Assembly: GCA_000436115.1 (NCBI GenBank)
Contig: FR894537.1
Span: 1-62,231 of the forward strand
Source: Firmicutes bacterium CAG:534
GTDB lineage: Bacteria; Bacillota; Clostridia; Lachnospirales; Lachnospiraceae
Length of the DNA: 62,231 nucleotides
Direction: 5' to 3'
Positions 25,342 to 33,300 of this stretch are shown piece after piece (the stretch's first letter is position 1; the number at the start of each line of letters is the position of its first letter). The notes below the pieces were generated by a model. It was given only the letters and a program-made list of their open reading frames with translations. It was not told the DNA's origin and ran no database searches. The position numbers and the translations under genes were made by a program.

Positions 25342-25812
25342 ATGGAATTGATATATGATAAACTTTTAGAAGAAGCAGATAGCGAAAATCTATATGTTAT
25401 CGAAAATGCAAACTTTCAGTCTCAAGCAAGTGGTCTCATTAATAATGATGTTATTGGCATAAACAAAAATGTCCGTTCTTATGCTAAAAGAAACTGCATA
25501 CTGGCCGAAGAGATCGGACATTACAAAACCACGGTGGGTAACATTATTGACCAATCCTCTGCCGCAAATAGAAAGCAGGAATTAAAAGCCCGGATGTGGG
25601 CGTATAACCGTTTGATAGGATTACGGGGCATTATCTCCTGCTATCAAGCCGGGTGTAACAATGTTTATGAGATGGCAGAATATCTCGATATCGCAGAGCA
25701 GTTTCTGACGGATGCTTTAGAACGTTATAAAAGTAAATATGGTGAACATGTACAGGTAGATAACTATGTGATCTATTTTGTTCCTACGCTCGCTGTATTT
25801 CAAATATTGTAA
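25342..25812 (+). CDS. ImmA/IrrE-family metallopeptidase
   Basis: A 156-residue protein with the zinc-type motif AEEIGHYKT (about 53-61), a variant of HExxH common in this family, and a long C-terminal helical part. ImmA-type proteases cleave phage or ICE repressors during induction. It lies 33 bases after the repressor gene on the same strand. The start is the ATG at 25342 behind AAAAGGGTG; a nearby TTG is possible. Confidence 0.75.
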   Translation: MELIYDKLLEEADSENLYVIENANFQSQASGLINNDVIGINKNVRSYAKRNCILAEEIGHYKTTVGNIIDQSSAANRKQELKARMWAYNRLIGLRGIISCYQAGCNNVYEMAEYLDIAEQFLTDALERYKSKYGEHVQVDNYVIYFVPTLAVFQIL

Positions 25813-25827
25813 ATGGAGGAATATATT

Positions 25828-26967
25828 ATGAATTGCCCAAAATGTAACAGCTACATGAGTTACACAAAAAAAGGATGGTATTGCAAAAAATGTAAAGCAT
25901 ATCTCAATTCTGAAGTCCCTGCTGCCAGCAATATATCTACTAACCCACAAAGCTTTGATATGTCACAGTCAGCAGATCCTTTATCATCCAACGCACAAAC
26001 AAGACCTATAGACCCTCATAAAGGCATCACTCAACCACCGCATTCGCAAAAGAAAGGACACGGTTGCTTAGTAGTTGTTCTAATATTTTTAGGGCTATTT
26101 GCGTGTGGTCTTTTATTTGGTATTTACCAAATGCTTAAAAATCCAGATGAATATAACACCAGCCGAATGTCTGCCAAATATATTGATGTCACTACCGAGG
26201 AAGGATTAGCTATTGACGAGGTCTTAAAAGCTTGTGGAATAGCCACAGTCCAGAATATAGAACATGATACCATCTTGGACGGAACGTATGGAGAAGGAAA
26301 TACCGGATACCGAATTCAATATACATATGACATAGGCAATATTATTATGTATTTGACCCCGGATAAATCTGTGTATATTCTGCGGTATGTAGACCATGAT
26401 TTATACGCCAACGGAAACACTATCGCAACCATTCAGGACTATACCTTTACTATGGCAGAAATGACAGACCTGCAAATACAATGTCAGTCCTTGGTAAAAG
26501 AAATATTAAAATCTCCATCCACTGCAAAATTTCCCAGCATTACAAAATGGAATTTTATGAAGGAGAAAAATATTGTAACGATACAAGGGTATGTCGATGC
26601 GCAGAACAGTTTTGGAGCGGAAATAAGAGGTGTTTTTCAATTTATTATTGATACTGACACTAAAGTAGTAAACTCATTTATATTTGATGGACAAGAATTG
26701 ATCGGAAATGACTCTTCTGCTATATCTGAAGGTGATACGAATACAGAAAACGATTTAGAAATAGAAGAAAGCAAAGATACAAAAGAAGCTGCAAAGTATA
26801 AAGATGCTTTTGAAAAGGGATTTGACGATAATTTTTCCATTTCTGATGAAAACAAGGAAAATATCAATTCAGTTCAAAACACCACAGACGAGATATGGAA
26901 CGATGATGAAGTTCAAGAGGCCTATAATGAATATAAGAAGTCTCTAAAAAGTCTTTTTGTAAACTAA
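25828..26967 (+). CDS. Prophage membrane protein with N-terminal zinc ribbon
   Basis: A 379-residue protein. Residues 3-24 form a zinc ribbon (CPKC and CKKC). A Ser/Pro/Gln-rich linker follows, then one transmembrane helix at about 81-103 (CLVVVLIFLGLFACGLLFGI). The ~270-residue remainder is probably outside the cell and has a beta-rich part with an acidic helical tail. No family is recognised. The position between the ImmA gene and dinD, in the lysogeny region, is typical of lysogenic-conversion or superinfection-exclusion genes, which is context only. The ribosome site GGAGG lies eight bases before ATG 25828. Confidence 0.7.
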   Translation: MNCPKCNSYMSYTKKGWYCKKCKAYLNSEVPAASNISTNPQSFDMSQSADPLSSNAQTRPIDPHKGITQPPHSQKKGHGCLVVVLIFLGLFACGLLFGIYQMLKNPDEYNTSRMSAKYIDVTTEEGLAIDEVLKACGIATVQNIEHDTILDGTYGEGNTGYRIQYTYDIGNIIMYLTPDKSVYILRYVDHDLYANGNTIATIQDYTFTMAEMTDLQIQCQSLVKEILKSPSTAKFPSITKWNFMKEKNIVTIQGYVDAQNSFGAEIRGVFQFIIDTDTKVVNSFIFDGQELIGNDSSAISEGDTNTENDLEIEESKDTKEAAKYKDAFEKGFDDNFSISDENKENINSVQNTTDEIWNDDEVQEAYNEYKKSLKSLFVN

Positions 26968-26991
26968 AAAACCGCCCCTGCGCCAACAGGA
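26965..26991. repeat. 27-bp direct repeat, copy 1 (after the zinc-ribbon gene)
   Basis: Identical to 27899-27925. It starts at the stop codon of the zinc-ribbon gene and contains CCTG/CAGG arms preceded by a run of six A. On the minus strand it is followed by TTTTTT, so it could stop transcripts coming from the right. Confidence 0.75.
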
Positions 26992-27007
26992 AAAATAAGG
27001 AGGGACT

Positions 27008-27901
27008 ATGAACGAAAAAGAATTTGAAGAACAATTACAGGCAATTTCTGATAGAGTGTTATCTAAGGCACTTTCCCAAAACGAAGAAACAAATTATACA
27101 GAATCCCTTTTTGAGTCCATACGACACATAAACGAATATGGTCAAGACTTCTGGTATGCCAGAGAACTACAGGTTGCGCTGGAATATACTGAATGGCGAA
27201 ATTTTTGTAAGGTAATTGATAAAGCTAAAGAAGCGTGCAAAGGTAGCGATATTGCGGTTTCAGACCATTTTGTTGAGGTCAACAAAATCGTAAGCGCCGG
27301 TGCAACAACCAAAGATATTGGTGATATTGAACTCTCCCGTTATGCATGTTACCTGATTGTGCAGAATGGTGATCCCCGTAAAAAGGTCATTGCTCTTGGT
27401 CAGACCTATTTTGCAGTAAAGACCAGACAACAGGAGCTTGTAGATACTTTCGAGGATCTGTCTGAAGATACTAAACGCCTTGCTACCAGAAATGAAATGA
27501 AGAGGCATAATAAATCTCTGGCCGAAGCTGCGAATATGGCTGGCATTACTGATCCAAGAGACTATGCTATTTTTCAAAACAAAGGATATCAAGGTCTTTA
27601 TGGTGGTCTCGGTCGAAAGGAAATCCATGAAAGAAAAGGACTAAAAAAATCTCAGGATATTCTTGATTTTATGGGAAGTACAGAGCTTGCTGCTAACCTT
27701 TTCCGTGCCACTCAAACAGATGAAAAATTACGCAGAGAAAAAATTGTCGGTAAGGCTGCTGCCAATAATACGCACTACGAAGTAGGTAAGAAAGTTAGAC
27801 AAACCATCAAAGAGCTGGGCGGTACAATGCCGGAGGATCTGCCTACTCCCGAAAAAAGTATTCAGCAAATAGAACGTGAAGAAAAGAAAAAATTGAAATA
27901 A
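27008..27901 (+). CDS. dinD: DinD-like damage-inducible protein
   Basis: A 297-residue DinD/BRO-type protein. The N-terminal Bro-like region has DFWYARELQVALEYTEWRNF and ISxxGATTK-type signal (VSAGATTKDIGDIELSRYA), then RYACYLIVQNGDPRK. The C-terminal half carries RNEMKRHNKSLAEAANMAGI and the helical end. DinD of E. coli inhibits RecA filaments; phage copies may act as antirepressors or modulate recombination. The ribosome site AAGGAGG lies six bases before the ATG. It is flanked by two identical 27-bp repeats. Confidence 0.85.
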   Translation: MNEKEFEEQLQAISDRVLSKALSQNEETNYTESLFESIRHINEYGQDFWYARELQVALEYTEWRNFCKVIDKAKEACKGSDIAVSDHFVEVNKIVSAGATTKDIGDIELSRYACYLIVQNGDPRKKVIALGQTYFAVKTRQQELVDTFEDLSEDTKRLATRNEMKRHNKSLAEAANMAGITDPRDYAIFQNKGYQGLYGGLGRKEIHERKGLKKSQDILDFMGSTELAANLFRATQTDEKLRREKIVGKAAANNTHYEVGKKVRQTIKELGGTMPEDLPTPEKSIQQIEREEKKKLK

Positions 27902-27930
27902 AAAACCGCCCCTGCGCCAACAGGAGCGGA
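27899..27930. repeat. 27-bp direct repeat, copy 2, with hairpin (after dinD)
   Basis: The repeat 27899-27925 begins in the dinD stop codon. Here the hairpin is complete: CCGC-C-CCTG (27906-27914) pairs with CAGG-A-GCGG (27921-27929). On the minus strand six T follow the stem, so its terminator polarity is opposite to dinD. Confidence 0.7.
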
Positions 27931-27942
27931 ATTTGGAACCAC

Positions 27943-28029
27943 ATCGGGAAACCCGATACGATCCACCTTAGACAAGTGAATTGTATCATCTTCCCGGTGA
28001 AATTACAAGCACCGGGCATTTTTATGCCC
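27943..28029 (+). promoter_or_regulatory. Integrase leader with alternative hairpins
   Basis: Three dyads precede the integrase: ATCGGG/CCCGAT (27943-27957); CCCGGTG/CACCGGG (27993-27999 with 28010-28016) followed by CATTTTT, a Rho-independent terminator; and GGGCAT/ATGCCC (28014-28029). The last two share GGG, so they exclude each other, as in an attenuator. Confidence 0.55.
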
Positions 28030-28046
28030 AGAAGGAGGATGATATC

Positions 28047-29084
28047 ATGGCTACAGCCAAAAAACTACCGTCAGGAAAATGGAGAGCATTAGTATATGAC
28101 TATACCGATGCACAGAAAAAAAGACACTATGAATCTTTTACAGCAGATACCAAGAAAGAAGCCGAATACCTTGCAGCAGAATTTGCAGTCAGCAAAAAGG
28201 CAAAGGGAAAGAACGCAGAAATGTCTTTCAAGGATGCGCTGGACAAGTATCGCTCCCTAAAAAGCAATGTGCTCTCTCCGTCCACGCTCCGGGAATATAA
28301 GCGAATGTCACTTAAAAGCTACACCCAACTATTGGATCTGCCGCTCAAATCTTTCACGCAGGATATAATACAGGCATGGGTCAATGAGTATTCCGCGGAT
28401 CACAGCCCGAAGAGTACCCGCAATGCCCACGGACTACTCTCTGCCGTACTGGATACATTCGCACCGGAAATTCATTTTAAGTCCACGCTCCCGCAAAAGA
28501 TCAAGAAAGACTTATATGTACCCTCTGATGATGACATCAAGGCTCTGCTGGCTTATTTTGCCGACAAGGATAAAAATATGGAGATTGCTGTGTATCTTGC
28601 CGCATTTGGCACGCTACGGCGTTCAGAGGTATGTGCCCTGACTGTTGATGATGTGCACGGGAACACAATCTCTGTCAATAAAGCAATGGTCGATAAAGGC
28701 GGCGATGAATGGATTATAAAAACCACAAAAACAGTATCAAGTACCCGAAAAATAGAAATGCCAAAATTTGTGATAGACCGATTACCTACTTCAGGTCGCC
28801 TTGTAAATCTAAAGCCTGACCAAGTGACACGTCACTTTGAAAGAGCACTAAAACAGCTTAATATAAATCACTTCCGTTTTCACGATCTCAGGCACTATGC
28901 CGCCAGTATCATGCATGCCATAGGTGTTCCGGATCAATACATCATGCAACGAGGAGGCTGGTCGTCCGACAAAACATTAAAAGCAATATACAGGGGTACA
29001 ATCGAGGAATATGCTCAAAAATATAATGATGTGACATTGCAGCATTTTGATAATATGCAACACGAAATGCAACACAAAAAATAA
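28047..29084 (+). CDS. Prophage tyrosine integrase
   Basis: A 345-residue integrase. An N-terminal arm-binding segment (MATAKKLPSGKWRALVYDY) precedes a SAM-like core-binding domain (about 55-150) and a catalytic domain with LRRSEVCAL (Arg), HFRFHDLRHYAAS (His-x-x-Arg), GGWSSDKT and the nucleophile Tyr in AIYRG. It lies against tRNA-Gly, whose 3' end faces it, the normal position for an integrase that uses a tRNA as attB. The ATG at 28047 has AAGGAGG upstream. Confidence 0.93.
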   Translation: MATAKKLPSGKWRALVYDYTDAQKKRHYESFTADTKKEAEYLAAEFAVSKKAKGKNAEMSFKDALDKYRSLKSNVLSPSTLREYKRMSLKSYTQLLDLPLKSFTQDIIQAWVNEYSADHSPKSTRNAHGLLSAVLDTFAPEIHFKSTLPQKIKKDLYVPSDDDIKALLAYFADKDKNMEIAVYLAAFGTLRRSEVCALTVDDVHGNTISVNKAMVDKGGDEWIIKTTKTVSSTRKIEMPKFVIDRLPTSGRLVNLKPDQVTRHFERALKQLNINHFRFHDLRHYAASIMHAIGVPDQYIMQRGGWSSDKTLKAIYRGTIEEYAQKYNDVTLQHFDNMQHEMQHKK

Positions 29085-29110
29085 AAAGTCCAGTAATTAC
29101 TGGACTTTTT
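29083..29110. terminator. Bidirectional terminator between integrase and tRNA-Gly
   Basis: A perfect 28-bp palindrome (14-bp arms) begins with AAAAA and ends with TTTTT. It can end both the integrase and the tRNA transcripts. Confidence 0.9.
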
Positions 29111-29113
29111 AAG

Positions 29114-29186
29114 AGCGCGAGACGGGACTCGAACCCGCGACCCCGACCTTGGCAAGGTCGTGCTCCACCAACTGAGCCACTCGCGC
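29114..29186 (-). tRNA. tRNA-Gly (anticodon GCC)
   Basis: A 73-base cloverleaf on the minus strand. The acceptor stem GCGCGAG/CTCGCGC with discriminator T, D-loop GCTCAGTTGGTGGAGC, anticodon loop CTTGCCAAG with GCC (complement at 29151-29153) and the T-arm GCGGGTTCGAGTCCCGT are complete. CCA is not encoded. Its 3' end is next to the prophage integrase, so it is the likely integration site. Confidence 0.96.
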
Positions 29187-29189
29187 ATA

Positions 29190-29219
29190 TTACTTGATCC
29201 GTACCTCACGGACAAGTAA
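29190..29219 (-). other. Leader hairpin before tRNA-Gly
   Basis: An interrupted dyad (TTACTTG...CAAGTAA outside, TCCGT/ACGGA inside) lies between the promoter and the tRNA. It may be part of the precursor removed by RNase P. Confidence 0.4.
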
Positions 29220-29220
29220 T

Positions 29221-29249
29221 ACTATACTATATGCCTTTTACTTTGTCAA
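29221..29249 (-). promoter_or_regulatory. Promoter of tRNA-Gly
   Basis: TTGACA (29244-29249), a 17-base spacer and TATAGT (29221-29226) on the minus strand: a strong promoter about 35 bases before the tRNA. Confidence 0.85.
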
Positions 29250-29342
29250 CGAATTTTTTTAATTTTCTCAAAAAAAGTGTCAATTCGTTTTTTGTTTATT
29301 TCTATTCCATTATCTCTCTTTTGGAAAGCACAAGGCTTTCCC

Positions 29343-30668
29343 TTACTGCTCCACCTTATTCTTATACTTGACACGATAGATCCTGCGGAGGGATTCATCG
29401 ATCCGATCCTGAGAAATAGTTCCGTTGTTTACAGCATCCAGTACTCCTGTATATGCTGTTTCAAAATCCTCCGGCATAAGGATCATATCTGCCCCTGCGT
29501 TGATTGCCGCAACAGCCGCCTGATCTGCTGTATAATAATCTGTGATAGCTGTCATATCCATAGCGTCAGTGACTACAATTCCATTATAGCCAAGCTGCCC
29601 TCTCAAAAGCTCTGAAATCACCTTAGAAGAAAGGGAAGCCGGTGTGTTGTCCCCTACCACATTGGGCATGGAAATATGTCCTACCATGACAAACTCTGCT
29701 CCTGCTTCTATTCCCGCCTGATAAACCGGGAAATCAGTGGCGTTCAGATCATCCAATGTTTTTTCGCTGCTTGCCATTCCATTATGGGTATCCTCCGATG
29801 CGTCTCCCATCCCCGGAAAATGCTTCAGACAGGCGCTCACGCCATTTCCCTGCAGTCCAGCCACTTCAGCCGCCACCATAGGCGCCACCATATTCACATC
29901 GCTGCCAAAGGAGCGGTCTCCGATCACAGTATTTCCTTCTGAAATTACATCTGCCACCGGTGCAAAATCTACGTTAAAGCCAAAGCCTGCAAGATAAGCT
30001 CCGAGATTGGCTCCGGCTTCCTGTGCCAGCGCCGCGTCACCGGAGGCTCCGATCTCTGCCATCGGCCCCACATCATCTGCCAGTCCTGCGCCGGAAACCC
30101 TGCTGACACTGCCCCCTTCTTCATCTACACAGAGAAAAATAGGGTATTTGCTCCAGCCTATCGTATTTTGAAGCATTTCCGTAAGCTGATCCGCACTTTT
30201 CATATTCTGCTCAAAGTAGACCAGTCCGCCTATAGGCTTTTCACCCAGCTTTGCTTTCGTGGTATCTCCTGCTTTCACTACAACATCCGTTCCGGTAAGG
30301 GCTTCCGGCGTAATGATAAAAAGCCCTGCCACTTTATCCTCTAAAGGCATCTCTGCAATACAGGCATTTACGATCTCGTCCAGGTAATCCTGCTCCGTTG
30401 CAGGCTCCGGTGACTCTACCGGTGCTTCCACCACAGGCGTTTCCTCTTCCTGCTGTGCCAGCTCGTCCAGCTGCTTTTGCAGCTCGTCTGCCTGCTTTTT
30501 GTCGCGAACAGTTTTCATCACCTGTCCTGCTCCGATAATTCCACCTGCCACCAGGCCGCCCAGAACGATCACGGTTACGATATAAGAAATAATCTGATTT
30601 CGAATTCTGCGTTTACGCCTGAACTCTCTTCGATCCATCTGCTCTTCATAAGCGTCTTTGTTTGCCAT
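29343..30668 (-). CDS. Membrane-anchored beta-N-acetylhexosaminidase (GH3, NagZ-like)
   Basis: A 441-residue protein with an N-terminal basic segment and one transmembrane helix (about 27-48), then a Glu/Gln-rich linker and a GH3 domain. Diagnostic sequences are VDEEGGSVSRV, FAPVADVIS, CLKHFPGMGDASEDTHNG (the NagZ His/Asp region) and the nucleophile in VVTDAMDM. It probably removes GlcNAc from peptidoglycan fragments at the cell surface. The start is the ATG at 30668 with GGAG 11 bases upstream; the frame remains open further upstream but without a ribosome site or signal. Confidence 0.88.
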   Translation of the reverse strand: MANKDAYEEQMDRREFRRKRRIRNQIISYIVTVIVLGGLVAGGIIGAGQVMKTVRDKKQADELQKQLDELAQQEEETPVVEAPVESPEPATEQDYLDEIVNACIAEMPLEDKVAGLFIITPEALTGTDVVVKAGDTTKAKLGEKPIGGLVYFEQNMKSADQLTEMLQNTIGWSKYPIFLCVDEEGGSVSRVSGAGLADDVGPMAEIGASGDAALAQEAGANLGAYLAGFGFNVDFAPVADVISEGNTVIGDRSFGSDVNMVAPMVAAEVAGLQGNGVSACLKHFPGMGDASEDTHNGMASSEKTLDDLNATDFPVYQAGIEAGAEFVMVGHISMPNVVGDNTPASLSSKVISELLRGQLGYNGIVVTDAMDMTAITDYYTADQAAVAAINAGADMILMPEDFETAYTGVLDAVNNGTISQDRIDESLRRIYRVKYKNKVEQ

Positions 30669-31190
30669 CTGATGCCATACTCCTTTCACACCGTATGCTA
30701 ATATCATAACTGATTCAGGTTGCAATTTCCACAGAAACTTTCTCTTTTCGACAAATTGTGAAGGCCCACTGCACGACGAAGCGGGTAACAATCTCTTTGA
30801 CTGCCACCCGCTTCTAAACTATGCTCTCCAATGGACACTACCTCTTTTCTTTGGATTTTCAATATTCAGTTGTTTTCTTTCGTATCTTGTCCCTTTTTCC
30901 TTTGTACGAGATGTACTGTAACGTTCCTTCTTCCTTTGTTAATCGTTACCTTTTCCTTTGTTTCCGATACGAATGGGGATTACCCGTTCCCCTTTTCTTT
31001 TGTTCTCTGTTCTTTTGTATTTTGTAATTTTATTATAACCACAGGTGCTTTATTTGTCAACACATTTTTTCAAATTTCTTTTAATTTTCTGTTATATTTC
31101 CTTTTTTCGACAAATTATTACAAAATTTTACAAAATCTGCCAGCAGAATTATAATAGAAGTAATTATTTGTGTTGCAAGGAGGAAAGAAT
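30669..31190. other. Long intergenic region with polypyrimidine repeats
   Basis: No gene is supported here. Three CCTTxTTCCTTTGT-like segments occur at 30891-30905, 30926-30939 and 30949-30961; on the minus strand they read as polypurine ACAAAGGA repeats. The divergent promoters of the hexosaminidase and LUD genes must lie here, but I see none with good match. Confidence 0.4.
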
Positions 31191-31826
31191 ATGACACCCA
31201 AACAGCTTGCTTTTAAAGCCGCAGCAGAGACCACCATCAAAAATCTGAACAAACGCGGAATGGATGGCTTTTTCTTCGAGGACAGCGCATCCTGCGTACA
31301 GGCAATCCTGAAGCTTATGGAGGACGGCTCCTCTGTCAGCTGGGGCGGCAGCGAATCCATTAAGGAATGCGGCCTGATGGATGCGATAGGCTCCGGCCGT
31401 TATACCCTGATCGACAGAACCCTTGCCAAAAGCTATGAGGAGAGCCGTCAGCTCTTTGCCAGGTCTGTCCTTGCTGATTACTACCTCATGAGTACCAATG
31501 CCATCACACTGGAGGGCGAGCTGATCAATATTGACGGCAATGGCAACCGCATCGCCTGCCTCGTCCAGGGCCCACGCTATGTGATCATTGTCGCAGGCAT
31601 GAATAAATTGGTTTCCGATGTTCCCTCCGGTTACAAACGGGTCAAGGACATTGCCTCTCCCGCCAATACCCAGAGGCTTTCCAAAAATACCCCCTGCTTC
31701 CACACCGGGAAATGCGGAGATTGCCTTTCTCCAGACTGTATCTGCAGCCATACTGTTATAACAAGAAGAAGCGGAATTCCGGGAAGGATCAAGATATTTT
31801 TCGTAGCTGAAGAGCTGGGATATTGA
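31191..31826 (+). CDS. LUD-domain protein (LutC/DUF162 family)
   Basis: A 211-residue LUD-domain protein. It starts with MTPKQLAFKAAAETTIKNL and has the conserved SWGGSESIKECGL loop, STNAITLEGELINIDGNGNR and a Cys-containing end (CGDCLSPDCIC). In LutABC such proteins take part in lactate oxidation; the stand-alone form in anaerobes is of uncertain role. The late CxxC-x4-CxC cluster may bind a metal. AAGGAGG lies seven bases before the ATG at 31191. It is followed by a terminator. Confidence 0.85.
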   Translation: MTPKQLAFKAAAETTIKNLNKRGMDGFFFEDSASCVQAILKLMEDGSSVSWGGSESIKECGLMDAIGSGRYTLIDRTLAKSYEESRQLFARSVLADYYLMSTNAITLEGELINIDGNGNRIACLVQGPRYVIIVAGMNKLVSDVPSGYKRVKDIASPANTQRLSKNTPCFHTGKCGDCLSPDCICSHTVITRRSGIPGRIKIFFVAEELGY

Positions 31827-31846
31827 TATTCGTTGCTCCAGACGTT

Positions 31847-31897
31847 GCCTTGTCCTCCTTACTCTATAGCAGCGGCTAGGAGGGCAAGGCGCCCTTT
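31847..31897 (+). terminator. Rho-independent terminator of the LUD gene
   Basis: GCCTTGTCCTCC (31847-31858) pairs with GGAGGGCAAGGC (31879-31890) and is followed by GCCCTTTTT. Confidence 0.8.
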
Positions 31898-31969
31898 TTG
31901 CAAAAGCGGAAACACATTACTGTCAAAAATGTTTGAAGAGGTGGATTTTATGTGGTTTTGATGGTTTAT

Positions 31970-32152
31970 GCTAATATGTGATTTGCTCACAGCTATTGTG
32001 GAAAACCCTGGTGGAAAATAGGATGGCTGATGATTATTACATCTGCTTTGATACAGATTGCTTCTATTTTTCCAACGGAACATGCCCTAAAAATAATCGC
32101 AGCACAAACCGATCCGGCGGTCTGCACTGCGTCTAAGCGTCTGGCATTTTGA
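31970..32152 (+). pseudogene. SdpI-like membrane protein remnant
   Basis: A plus-strand frame reads FAHSYCGKPWWKIGWLM and one hydrophobic helix before a stop at 32150. This resembles the (W)xFAHxYCGKLWW block of SdpI-family immunity/membrane proteins. The expected Trp before FAH is an in-frame TGA (31979-31981), one base from TGG. The N-terminal part is absent. The match is short, so the family call is tentative. Confidence 0.4.
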
Positions 32153-32315
32153 TTTCTTCTGTTTTACCATCCTTAAAATAAATCACACAGATGTATTTGC
32201 ACTTCGGACAAAATAGAGGAAAATCCTCCAGCACCGTATGTGGTCGTATCTGTGTTCTCGTCTTACCGCTGCATCTGGGGCAGAGGAGCCATTCTGTTTT
32301 TCCCTGTTCTTCCAT
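32133..32315 (-). CDS. Cysteine-rich KTR protein
   Basis: A 60-residue protein with two zinc-knuckle pairs, LLCPRCSGKTR and FCPKCKY, and the defining KTR motif. Such proteins are common in Bacillota near mobile elements and regulators; the function is unknown. It is the third gene of a LytTR, DUF3021, KTR operon, with the ATG directly after the DUF3021 stop and AAGGAGG upstream. Confidence 0.85.
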   Translation of the reverse strand: MEEQGKTEWLLCPRCSGKTRTQIRPHTVLEDFPLFCPKCKYICVIYFKDGKTEEIKMPDA

Positions 32316-32753
32316 TCAGGCTCCTCCTTGTTTCTGACGATTGTGGCGTCTGAGAAGCTGTTCATTGATCTGTGCGGCCGTTCGGATGCTCTGACCGAAA
32401 TCGATCAGATGCCAAAGGATTTTCGCCACCAGAATAAAGCTGGCATAAATGACCGCATCCAGTGGCCCGTACCAAAATTTCCAATGGTGCGCCAGGGGTA
32501 ACAAAACCGCTTCCAAAAGAACCGTATGCAGTATCGCACGAATCCACCAGCCCCTCAAAGTCAGTTCCGTCTTAGAATAATAAACAACTAATGTAGCCAT
32601 ACACACCAAGGTGAAGAGGATACATCTGCCGAAAAAAGAAACCACCGGCAATTCGGAAGTAGGATTAAACAGCAGACACATAAAAAAGGTGCTGAGCATA
32701 ATGATTCCGTAAGCCACTACAAAGCGGTGCAGCCAATAGATGATTTTTTTCAT
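32316..32753 (-). CDS. DUF3021 membrane protein
   Basis: A 145-residue protein with four predicted transmembrane helices (about 3-25, 35-58, 68-88, 95-118) and a basic C-terminus. DUF3021 proteins are encoded with LytTR regulators and in known pairs inhibit the cognate regulator at the membrane. Here it lies nine bases after the LytTR gene. The ATG at 32753 has AGGAGG six bases upstream. Confidence 0.85.
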   Translation of the reverse strand: MKKIIYWLHRFVVAYGIIMLSTFFMCLLFNPTSELPVVSFFGRCILFTLVCMATLVVYYSKTELTLRGWWIRAILHTVLLEAVLLPLAHHWKFWYGPLDAVIYASFILVAKILWHLIDFGQSIRTAAQINEQLLRRHNRQKQGGA

Positions 32754-32762
32754 AAGCACCTC

Positions 32763-33200
32763 CTACACCCCCAGCAGCCGCTTTAGCTCGCCGCCATACT
32801 GCCGGGAAATGATCACTTTTTCGTTATTCGTCAGCGTAGCCTCGAACCGTCCGGATACAGAGGGGCGGACATATTGTATCTTGTCTGCGTTCAGGATCAT
32901 AGATTTGCTGCATCTAAAAAGCATAGAGCTTCGACACAATTCTTCAAATTCATATAACTTTTGCCGACACTCAAAAACGGATTTCTCACAATACAGAAAA
33001 GAGCACCCATCCACAATCTCAAAGTAATAAATATCACTGAGTTTTAGCCGATAAGCTTTTTCCCCCGCAAAGGCGCTGACGGAAACTTCTCCGGCAGTAA
33101 CCGCACGGATCGCTTCCACCCATTTTTCCTGTGTGTCGTAGCAGCGAACGATCACTTCTTCCTCATTTTCATGGGAAATCTCTTCCATAGACAGCTTCAT
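32763..33200 (-). CDS. LytTR-family DNA-binding regulator
   Basis: A 145-residue regulator without a receiver domain. The C-terminal LytTR domain is clear: KLSDIYYFEIVDGCSFLYC, FRCSKSMILNADKIQYV and EKVIISRQYGGELKRLL. Stand-alone LytTR proteins paired with a membrane inhibitor form small regulatory systems. The promoter region holds two copies of GTAAGTTG 21 bp apart, the likely autoregulatory sites. The ATG at 33200 has AAGGAG eight bases upstream. Confidence 0.9.
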   Translation of the reverse strand: MKLSMEEISHENEEEVIVRCYDTQEKWVEAIRAVTAGEVSVSAFAGEKAYRLKLSDIYYFEIVDGCSFLYCEKSVFECRQKLYEFEELCRSSMLFRCSKSMILNADKIQYVRPSVSGRFEATLTNNEKVIISRQYGGELKRLLGV

Positions 33201-33269
33201 GTCCACATCTCCTTCCGGTTCCGAAATGATAATATAACACGATGATTTCCATATCTATAGCTTGTGACT

Positions 33270-33298
33270 GTAAGTTGTAAAAATCAGGGGGTAAGTTG
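33270..33298 (-). promoter_or_regulatory. LytTR binding-site pair upstream of the LytTR operon
   Basis: Direct repeats CAACTTAC (33270-33277 and 33291-33298 on the minus strand) are 21 bp apart, two helical turns, as expected for LytTR dimers. A weak -10, TATATT, lies downstream at about 33231. Confidence 0.65.
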
Positions 33299-33300
33299 CA

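Noticed and set aside
29083..29110. 28-bp palindrome as phage attachment site
   Set aside because: A-run and T-run at its ends and position after the integrase stop fit a bidirectional terminator; the tRNA end is the better attachment site.
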